Positions 1 to 4,743 of a DNA stretch of 7,812 nucleotides are shown here, piece by piece. The notes under the pieces are model-generated. The model was given only the letters and a program-made list of their open reading frames with translations, was not told where the DNA came from and did not search any database. Location: positions 1-7,812 of the forward strand of contig CANRNA010000079.1 in assembly GCA_947631805.1 (NCBI GenBank), written 5' to 3'. Source of the stretch: an uncultured Oscillospiraceae bacterium (GTDB lineage Bacteria > Bacillota > Clostridia > Oscillospirales > Oscillospiraceae). The position numbers were made by a program, and so were the translations under genes. Each line of letters starts with the position of its first letter. The stretch's first letter is position 1.

Positions 1-1
1 G

Positions 2-145
2 TGGGGAAGCTCCTGGGAGAACGATGTGACCAGCCTGCGGGTGTACATGGCGACACTGCGGAAAAAGCTGGAAGCCGCCCCCAGCGCGCCCCAATACATC
101 CAGACCCACATCGGCATAGGCTACAGGATGATGAAGGTGGAGTGA
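2..145 (+). CDS. kdpE: Response regulator, KdpE-like, C-terminal end (partial, 5' end outside window)
   Basis: The reading frame enters from the left edge and gives 47 residues before a TGA stop. They form the end of an OmpR/PhoB-type winged-helix DNA-binding domain: a tryptophan-rich WGSSWEND segment, the recognition helix VTSLRVYMATLRKKLE, then the wing strand QYIQTHIGIGYRM. The wording of this helix and wing (LRVYMATLRKKLE, IQTHIGIGYRM) is what I know from Firmicutes KdpE, the regulator that with sensor kinase KdpD switches on the Kdp potassium ATPase when potassium is scarce. Receiver domain and phosphorylation site lie outside the window, so the KdpE call rests only on this segment; another OmpR-family regulator is possible. 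The gene converges on gdhA, with a hairpin between them. Confidence 0.72.
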   Translation, partial: WGSSWENDVTSLRVYMATLRKKLEAAPSAPQYIQTHIGIGYRMMKVE

Positions 146-167
146 CCGCCTTTTTGACAACAAACGA

Positions 168-194
168 CGCCCGGAAGGAGGTTCCTTCCGGGCG
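168..194. terminator. Bidirectional intrinsic terminator between kdpE and gdhA
   Basis: A perfect 12-bp stem (168-179 with 183-194, arm CGCCCGGAAGGA) closes on a 3-base loop. On the plus strand it is followed after four bases by TATTTTAT; on the minus strand by a U-rich run (TCGTTTGTTGT). It lies between two genes that read towards each other, 23 bases past the kdpE stop and 28 past the gdhA stop, so it probably ends both transcripts. The U-tracts are imperfect, so efficiency in either direction is inferred. Confidence 0.82.
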
Positions 195-221
195 CAGCTA
201 TTTTATAACGACAGGGGGATG

Positions 222-1571
222 TCACACGATGCCCTGGGCCATCATGGCGTCGGCCACCTTCAAAAAGCCCGCGATATTGGCTCCCACCATCAGATCGCCG
301 GGGCGGCCGCACTGGACGGAGGCGTCGTAGCAGGCCTTGTAGATGTTCTTCATGATCTCGTGCAGCCGCTGGTCCACCTCGTCAAAGGACCAGCTCAGGC
401 GCATGGAGTTCTGGCTCATCTCCAGCCCGGAGGTGGCCACGCCGCCGGCGTTGGACGCCTTGCCGGGGCTGTAAAGAAGGCCGTTGGACTGGACGACGGC
501 GATGGCCTCGGGGGTCAGGGGCATGTTGGCCCCCTCGAACACGCCGATGCAGCCGTTGGCCACCAGGGCTTTCGCACCGTCCTCGTCCATCTCGTTCTGG
601 GAGGCGCAGGGCAGGGCGATATCGCACTTCACGGTCCAGATGTTCCGGCAGCCCTCGTGATACTCGCTCCCGGGCACCTCGTCGGCGTAGACGCTGATAC
701 GGGCCCGGCGGCGCTGCTTGATGTCGAATAGGACCTGCAGGTCCACGCCCTTGGGGTCGTAGATGTAGCCCTGGGAGTCGCTCATGGCCACCACCTTGCC
801 ACCCAGCTGGATGCACTTTTCCGCCGCGTACTGAGCCACGTTGCCGGAGCCGGATATAACGACCGTCTTGCCCTGGAAGCTCTCGCCCCGCAGGTGGTCA
901 AGGGCCTCGGCCGCATAGTAGCAAAGGCCGTAGCCCGTGGCCTGGGTCCTGGCCAGGGAGCCGCCGAAGGTCAGACCCTTGCCGGTGAGCACACCGGCCT
1001 CGAAGCGGTTGACGATGCGCTTGTACTGGCCGTAGAGATAGGCCACCTCCCGGCCGCCCACGCCGATGTCCCCGGCAGGGGTGTCGGTGAACTGGCCGAT
1101 GTGGCGGTAGAGCTCGGTCATGAAGCTCTGGCAAAAGCGCATCACCTCTCCGTCGCTCTTGCCCTTGGGGTCAAAGTCGGACCCGCCCTTGCCGCCGCCC
1201 ATGGGCAGGGTGGTCAGGGAGTTTTTCAGTGTCTGCTCAAAGCCCAGGAACTTGATGACCGACAGGTTCACCGAGGGGTGGAAGCGCAGCCCGCCCTTGT
1301 AAGGGCCGATGGCGGAGTTGAACTGGACGCGGAAGCCCCGGTTCACCCGGACCGCCCCGGCGTCGTCCGTCCAGGGCACCCGGAAGGAGACCACCCGCTC
1401 CGGCTCCACGAACCGCTCGATGAGCCCGGCCCTCTCCCACTCGGGGTGCTGGTCCACCACCAGCTCCAGGGACTCGAAGACCTCCTGCACCGCCTGGAGG
1501 AACTCCGGCTCGTTGGCGTCCCGGCGGCACACGTCCGCGTAGACCCGCTTCAGATAAGCATTAGATATCAT
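222..1571 (-). CDS. gdhA: NADP-specific glutamate dehydrogenase
   Basis: Complete, 449 residues, the usual length of hexameric (family I) bacterial glutamate dehydrogenase. The cytosolic enzyme interconverts 2-oxoglutarate plus ammonium and L-glutamate. The substrate domain (about 1-200) carries GPYKGGLRFHPSVN (89-102, substrate lysine K92), K116 and the signature LPMGGGKGGSDFDPKG (122-137) with catalytic lysine K128, then TPAGDIG with D168. The Rossmann domain has GSGNVA (241-246) followed by SDSQG (264-268), a pattern matching the NADP-linked E. coli type rather than the NAD-linked C. symbiosum type (GFGNVA); cofactor choice is therefore inferred. The C-terminal GGVATSGLEMSQNS (376-389) carries the substrate-contacting S381. 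Start ATG at 1569-1571 has an AGGAG ribosome site (1580-1584) eight bases upstream. It is monocistronic, with its own promoter and terminator, divergent from sigK. Nothing looks broken. Confidence 0.96.
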   Translation of the reverse strand: MISNAYLKRVYADVCRRDANEPEFLQAVQEVFESLELVVDQHPEWERAGLIERFVEPERVVSFRVPWTDDAGAVRVNRGFRVQFNSAIGPYKGGLRFHPSVNLSVIKFLGFEQTLKNSLTTLPMGGGKGGSDFDPKGKSDGEVMRFCQSFMTELYRHIGQFTDTPAGDIGVGGREVAYLYGQYKRIVNRFEAGVLTGKGLTFGGSLARTQATGYGLCYYAAEALDHLRGESFQGKTVVISGSGNVAQYAAEKCIQLGGKVVAMSDSQGYIYDPKGVDLQVLFDIKQRRRARISVYADEVPGSEYHEGCRNIWTVKCDIALPCASQNEMDEDGAKALVANGCIGVFEGANMPLTPEAIAVVQSNGLLYSPGKASNAGGVATSGLEMSQNSMRLSWSFDEVDQRLHEIMKNIYKACYDASVQCGRPGDLMVGANIAGFLKVADAMMAQGIV

Positions 1572-1600
1572 GACAGCATCTCCTGTTTTTTATTAGGTGC

Positions 1601-1629
1601 ATTATAGCATGTATTTGCACTGTGGACAA
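1601..1629 (-). promoter_or_regulatory. Sigma-A promoter of gdhA (extended -10)
   Basis: On the minus strand the -35 box TTGTCC (1624-1629) and a perfect TATAAT -10 (1601-1606) are separated by exactly 17 bases, and TGC directly precedes the -10 (extended -10 element). Expected transcript start is near 1594, leaving a 5' leader of roughly 20-25 bases with the AGGAG site. The -35 matches the TTGACA consensus at four of six positions. A 5-bp dyad, GTGCA-N14-TGCAC (1597-1620), spans the -10 and spacer. Confidence 0.85.
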
Positions 1630-1738
1630 GGGGAGAGGGCGGTTTTTCAGGGATTTCGCCCCATTGGACAAAAAAGGGCGCCGCCGGTGGTGCATCTCGT
1701 CGAATCAGGACAGACCCCGTCGGCATATCCTGCATTAT

Positions 1739-1745
1739 GAGGTGA
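1739..1745 (+). promoter_or_regulatory. Ribosome binding site that decides the sigK start
   Basis: GAGGTGA is a seven-base match to the 16S anti-Shine-Dalgarno complement and lies eight bases before the ATG at 1754. The in-frame GTG at 1742 and ATG at 1745 overlap this site, and the GTG at 1622 has no such site, so 1754 is the preferred start. The 182 bases between gdhA and sigK (1572-1753) otherwise hold only the gdhA promoter; I see no clear sigma-A promoter reading towards sigK. Confidence 0.75.
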
Positions 1746-1753
1746 TGACGGCA

Positions 1754-2440
1754 ATGCTATCGGCGACATTCATGCTCCTGGTGTCCAGCGCCCTGCTGAT
1801 GCTCCGGCTGGGGGACAACGCCTCGTCCTTCCCCCGGCCGCTGAAGGCCCAGGAGGAGCGGGAGTACATCCAGCGGGCCATCGGCGGGGACCTGGAGGCC
1901 AGGAACATACTGATCGAACACAACCTGCGGCTGGTGATGCACATCATCAAGAAATATTACACCGCCAGCGCCGACGCGGAGGACCTGGTGTCCATCGGCA
2001 CCATCGGCCTTATCAAGGGCGTGTCCACCTACCGGCCGGACAAGGGGGTCCGCCTGGCGACCTACGCCTCCAAGTGCATCGAAAACGAGATACTCATGCA
2101 CTTTCGCGGTCTGAAGAAGTCGGCGGGAGACGTGTCTCTGTCCGACGCCCTGGACACGGACGGCGAGGGGGACGGCCTGGCCCTGATGGACACCATATCC
2201 TGCGACCAGGACATGCTGGAGGAGCTGTCGCGCCGGGAGGCGGTGGAGCAGGTCCGCCGGGCCGTGGACACGGTGCTGGAGGGCAGGGAGGCGGAGATCA
2301 TCCGCCTGCGCTACGGCCTTGGCGGGCAGATGCCCATGACCCAGCGGGAGGTGGCGGCCCGCATCGGCATCTCCCGCTCCTACATATCCCGCATCGAAAA
2401 AAAGGCGCTGGAGCGGCTGCGGGAGAGCCTGGAACGGTGA
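1754..2440 (+). CDS. sigK: RNA polymerase sporulation sigma factor SigK (pro-sigma-K-like)
   Basis: Sigma-70 family factor of 228 residues from the chosen ATG. Sigma-K directs late mother-cell gene expression in sporulation (coat, cortex, mother-cell lysis). Region 2 (about 49-117) contains ARNILIEHNLRLV, the core-binding EDLVSIGTIGLIKG and the -10 recognition segment LATYASKCIENEILMHFR; region 4 (about 175-224) ends in the helix-turn-helix TQREVAARIGISRSYIS and IEKKALERL. LKKSAGDVSLSDAL after region 2 matches SigK rather than SigE. The N terminus is hydrophobic (residues 6-17, FMLLVSSALLML) before FPRPL, lining up in position with the cleaved pro-sequence of B. subtilis pro-sigma-K. The frame is unbroken, so no skin-type element interrupts it. 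It sits just upstream of the rimP operon, with no terminator of its own that I can see. SigE was considered and judged less likely. Confidence 0.9.
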   Translation: MLSATFMLLVSSALLMLRLGDNASSFPRPLKAQEEREYIQRAIGGDLEARNILIEHNLRLVMHIIKKYYTASADAEDLVSIGTIGLIKGVSTYRPDKGVRLATYASKCIENEILMHFRGLKKSAGDVSLSDALDTDGEGDGLALMDTISCDQDMLEELSRREAVEQVRRAVDTVLEGREAEIIRLRYGLGGQMPMTQREVAARIGISRSYISRIEKKALERLRESLER

Positions 2441-2509
2441 GGGAGACAAAATATGGGGTATTCCGGGGCCGCAGAGCCACAAATAATTGAGAAAGAATTG
2501 AAAAAAGGC

Positions 2510-2538
2510 TTGATTTATGCGGCCGGATGTGGTATATT
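2510..2538 (+). promoter_or_regulatory. Sigma-A promoter of the rimP-nusA-infB operon
   Basis: The -35 TTGATT (2510-2515) and -10 TATATT (2533-2538) have a 17-base spacer, and TGG directly before the -10 forms an extended -10 element. The stretch just upstream (2481-2508) is A-rich (AAATAATTGAGAAAGAATTG and following As), resembling an UP element, in sharp contrast to the GC-rich genes around it. Expected start of transcription is about 2544-2546. The 189-base gap between sigK and rimP (2441-2629) holds this promoter, the terminator at 2565-2592 and the rimP ribosome site; 2441-2480 shows nothing I can name. Confidence 0.8.
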
Positions 2539-2564
2539 CATAGCAGTTAATCCCTTTATGCCTG

Positions 2565-2592
2565 GAGTGGGTCATGTCCCACTCTTTTTCTT
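2565..2592 (+). terminator. Intrinsic terminator / attenuator in the rimP leader
   Basis: GAGTGGG (2565-2571) pairs perfectly with CCCACTC (2578-2584) around a six-base loop, followed directly by TTTTTCTT (2585-2592). This is a textbook rho-independent terminator. It lies only about 20 bases downstream of the expected start from the 2510-2538 promoter and 38 bases before the rimP ATG, so it can act as an attenuator of the operon and also stop readthrough from sigK. Attenuator-like leaders before rimP and NusA-dependent control of nusA operons are known in other bacteria; a role here is inference. Confidence 0.8.
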
Positions 2593-2629
2593 GATATAAA
2601 AGAAATTGTCAGAAAATGGAAGTTGCTTC

Positions 2630-3082
2630 ATGAATCGTATCGAGAAAACTGTCTGGGACCTGGCTCTGCCGGTGGTGGAGCGGGCCGGTCTGGAGCTGTG
2701 GGACGTGGAGTACGTCACCGAGGGCGGTCAGCGGTATCTGCGGCTGTATCTGGACGGGCCGGAGGGCGTGGACCTGGACGGTTGCGAGGCCGTCTCCCGG
2801 GCGATGGACCCTATCCTGGACCAGGCTGACCCGGTGCCGGACAGCTACATCTTCGAGGTGAGCTCCGCCGGGTGCGAGCGGGCGCTGAAAAGGCCGTCCG
2901 ACTTCGAGCGGTTCATCGGCTCCAACGTGGAGGTAAAGCTTTACAGCGCCGCCGACGGCGCCAAGCAGTGGCAGGGCACGCTCCTGGGCTACGAGGACGG
3001 AGACGTGATCCTTGACGCGGGAGGCCCAAAGCGGTTTACGAAAAATCAGGTCGCCAGCGTGCGGCTGCGGCTGAAAATGTGA
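2630..3082 (+). CDS. rimP: Ribosome maturation factor RimP
   Basis: Complete, 150 residues, normal for RimP (YlxS in B. subtilis), which binds the free 30S subunit and promotes its late assembly. The N-terminal alpha/beta domain (about 1-85) contains GLELWDVEYV (20-29), the strand RYLRLYLDGPEGVDLDGCE (35-53) and the family hallmark YIFEVSSAGCERALKRPSDF (73-92); the C-terminal SH3-like barrel (about 93-150) has IGSNVEVKLY and ends KNQVASVRLRLKM. The start ATG at 2630 has GGAAG (2618-2622) seven bases upstream; an in-frame TTG at 2606 has no comparable site. It is the first gene of the operon, preceded by a promoter and terminator in its leader, and nusA follows 15 bases after its stop. Confidence 0.95.
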   Translation: MNRIEKTVWDLALPVVERAGLELWDVEYVTEGGQRYLRLYLDGPEGVDLDGCEAVSRAMDPILDQADPVPDSYIFEVSSAGCERALKRPSDFERFIGSNVEVKLYSAADGAKQWQGTLLGYEDGDVILDAGGPKRFTKNQVASVRLRLKM

Positions 3083-3097
3083 TGGAGGACAGAGATC

Positions 3098-4150
3098 ATG
3101 AACGCCGAATTCTTTGAAGCGATAGAGGACCTGGAACGGGAAAAGGGCATTCCCCGGGAATATATGTACGACAAGATCAACCAGGCCATGCTGACCGCCT
3201 TCCGCAAGGACAATCCCGAGGCGGCGGACAACGTGGTGGTGGAGCTTGACGAGGAAAAAAAGCGCATAGAGATGTTCGTGGTCACCGACGTGGTGGAGGA
3301 GGTAGAGAACCCCGCCGTGCAGATGACCCTTGCCCAGGCCCAGAAGATATCCAAGCGGGCCAAGGTGGGCGGACAGATAAAGGTCCCCGTGAACACCAAG
3401 GAGCTGGGCCGCATCGCCGCCCAGAACGCCAAGCAGGTCATCATCCAGGGCATCCGGGAGGCGGAGCGGGGGCTCATCTACGACGAGTTCACCACCCACG
3501 AGCATGAGATACTCACCGGCGAGGTGGCCCGCATCGACCCGCGCACCGGCAACGCCTCGCTGAAGATAAGCTCCAACTCCGAGTACACCGACGCCCTCCT
3601 GAGCGTCAACGAGCAGATCCGGGACGAGGTGCTCACCGAGGGCAAGCGGCTGAAGGTCTATGTGATCGAGGTGCGCAAGTCCTCCCGCGGGCCCCAGGTG
3701 CTCATCAGCCGCACCCACCCGGTGCTGGTCAAGCGCCTTTTCGAGCTGGAGGTCCCGGAGATAGCCGACGGCACCGTGGAGATCATGTCCATCGCCCGGG
3801 AGGCCGGTTCCCGCACCAAGATGGCCGTGTGGAGCACGGCGCCGGACGTGGACCCCATCGGCGCCTGCGTAGGGCCCAGGGGCGGCCGGGTGTCCAGCAT
3901 CGTGGATGAGCTGGGCGGGGAGAAGATAGACATCGTCAAATACAGCGAGATACCCGAGGAATATGTGGCCGCGGCCCTCTCCCCGGCGGAGGTCATCAGC
4001 GTGTACATGGACGAGGAGGGCAAGAGCTGCCGGGTCATCGTGCCGGACAACCAGCTGTCCCTGGCCATCGGCAAGGAGGGGCAGAACGCCCGCCTGGCCG
4101 CCAAGCTGACCGGCATCAAAATAGACATCAAGCCCGAGAGCGAGGACTGA
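3098..4150 (+). CDS. nusA: Transcription termination/antitermination factor NusA
   Basis: Complete, 350 residues, the short Firmicutes form that ends after the second KH domain and lacks the acidic repeats of E. coli NusA. It binds RNA polymerase and nascent RNA and tunes pausing, hairpin termination and antitermination. The N-terminal polymerase-binding domain (1 to about 130) begins MNAEFFEAIEDLEREKGIP and contains the conserved NTKELGRIAAQNAKQVI (99-115). An S1 domain spans about 136-204 (EILTGEVARID to VLISRTHP). KH1 carries GACVGPRGGRV (255-265, GxxG loop GPRG) and KH2 carries SLAIGKEGQNARLAAKLTG (321-339, loop GKEG). The ATG has GGAGG (3084-3088) nine bases upstream. Since a terminator stands in the operon leader, NusA could influence its own expression; this is inferred. 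Confidence 0.97.
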   Translation: MNAEFFEAIEDLEREKGIPREYMYDKINQAMLTAFRKDNPEAADNVVVELDEEKKRIEMFVVTDVVEEVENPAVQMTLAQAQKISKRAKVGGQIKVPVNTKELGRIAAQNAKQVIIQGIREAERGLIYDEFTTHEHEILTGEVARIDPRTGNASLKISSNSEYTDALLSVNEQIRDEVLTEGKRLKVYVIEVRKSSRGPQVLISRTHPVLVKRLFELEVPEIADGTVEIMSIAREAGSRTKMAVWSTAPDVDPIGACVGPRGGRVSSIVDELGGEKIDIVKYSEIPEEYVAAALSPAEVISVYMDEEGKSCRVIVPDNQLSLAIGKEGQNARLAAKLTGIKIDIKPESED

Positions 4151-4154
4151 CCTT

Positions 4155-4418
4155 ATGGCGGAGCCTGTGCGGATGTGCGTGGGGTGCCGTGAGCACGCCC
4201 CCAAAAAGGAATTGATACGCATCGTGCGCACCCCGGCGGGCGACATCGTGGCGGACGCCAGGGGCAAGACCCCCGGCCGGGGTGCCTACATCTGCCGGAA
4301 GGCGTCCTGTCTGCAAAAGGCCCGGAAGAGCCGGGCCCTGGAGCGGATGCTGGAGGCGTCCATCTCGCCGGAGACCTATGAGGCCCTGGCAGCCGCCGTG
4401 GAGGCGTCGGATGGATAA
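4155..4418 (+). CDS. rnpM: YlxR/RnpM family RNA-binding protein (DUF448)
   Basis: Complete, 87 residues, basic, typical of the YlxR (DUF448) family. In B. subtilis this protein was shown to bind RNase P RNA and modulate its activity, hence the newer name RnpM; the same role here is inferred from family and position. Visible hallmarks are RMCVGCREHAPKKELIRIVR (6-25), a DxxGKxxGRGAYIC block (34-47) and a helical C-terminal part with CLQKARKSRALERML (52-66). Four cysteines (C8, C11, C47, C52) are spaced as CxxC...CxxxxC. It starts 4 bases after the nusA stop, using GAGGA (4142-4146) inside the end of nusA, and its last 8 bases overlap ylxQ, so translation is probably coupled on both sides. Confidence 0.93.
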   Translation: MAEPVRMCVGCREHAPKKELIRIVRTPAGDIVADARGKTPGRGAYICRKASCLQKARKSRALERMLEASISPETYEALAAAVEASDG

Positions 4419-4743
4419 GGCCCTGCGCTATCTGGGCCTTGCCGCCCGTGCCGGACGGCTTACCGTGGGGGCGGAGGAATGCGCCCGGTCCCTGCGGGAG
4501 CGGAAGGGACGGCTTTTGGTGGCGGCGGCCGACGCGGGGGACAACGCCCTGCGCCAGGCCATGACCATGACGGCCGGAGGAGCCTGCCCGCTCCTTCGCA
4601 CAGGCTATACGAAGGGGCAGCTGGCCCAGGCGGCGGGGCGGGGAAGTCCCGTGGCGCTGGTCCTGATAGGGGACGAGGGCCTGGCCAAGGCTTTTGCGGC
4701 CGCGGCCAATATGGATCGAGGAGAACAGGAGGAGCGACAATGA
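4411..4743 (+). CDS. ylxQ: L7Ae/L30e-family RNA-binding protein YlxQ
   Basis: Complete, 110 residues, one L7Ae/L30e/S12e/Gadd45 fold of about 100 residues. This family binds kink-turn RNA or the ribosome; YlxQ itself (RplGA in B. subtilis) has no settled role. The sequence shows the YlxQ opening MDKALRYLGLAARAGRLTVG (1-20), the basic helix AEECARSLRERKGRLLV, the loop AADAGDNALRQA (39-50) that corresponds to the RNA-contacting loop of the family, and YTKGQLAQAAGRGSPVALV (66-84) followed by IGDEGLAKAF. The ATG at 4411 overlaps the end of ylxR by 8 bases and has GGAGG (4400-4404) six bases upstream, which decides it over upstream in-frame codons. The stop overlaps the infB start as ATGA. The C-terminal tail (MDRGEQEERQ) is charged because it doubles as the infB ribosome site. 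Confidence 0.9.
   Translation: MDKALRYLGLAARAGRLTVGAEECARSLRERKGRLLVAAADAGDNALRQAMTMTAGGACPLLRTGYTKGQLAQAAGRGSPVALVLIGDEGLAKAFAAAANMDRGEQEERQ

Noticed and set aside
1..330. 109-codon plus-strand frame starting at the first base
   Set aside because: It is out of frame with the KdpE-like C terminus, crosses the terminator hairpin and runs into the 3' end of gdhA.
219..1607. Plus-strand open frames (219-731, 894-1607) opposite gdhA
   Set aside because: The minus-strand glutamate dehydrogenase is complete with all catalytic residues; these frames have shadow-like Gly/Ala/Val/His composition.
1637..1680. Weak inverted repeats (GGGCG/CGCCC and GCCC/GGGC) upstream of sigK
   Set aside because: Arms of 4-5 bp with long loops in GC-rich sequence and no T-run; expected by chance.
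1622..1753. N-terminal extension of sigK to the GTG at 1622
   Set aside because: No ribosome site there; it overlaps the -35 of the gdhA promoter, and the extra residues are basic and unlike any SigK. GAGGTGA before 1754 fits the normal pro-SigK length.
2441..2480. Candidate hairpin after the sigK stop (GGC...GCC near 2467-2478)
   Set aside because: Only 3-4 bp of pairing and no U-tract, so it is not a credible terminator.
2606..2629. rimP start at the TTG at 2606
   Set aside because: No Shine-Dalgarno sequence at the right spacing and eight residues not typical of RimP; the ATG at 2630 has GGAAG seven bases upstream.
2609..4267. 552-codon open frame on the minus strand opposite rimP-nusA
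   Set aside because: Same antisense shadow effect; it spans two unrelated sense genes and their junction, and shows no domain or ribosome site.
4479..4739. Long N-terminal extension of infB to 4479
   Set aside because: It is the ylxQ sequence read in another frame (Gly/Arg/Pro-rich); the ATG at 4740 has a strong AGGAGG site and begins the conserved IF2_N domain.
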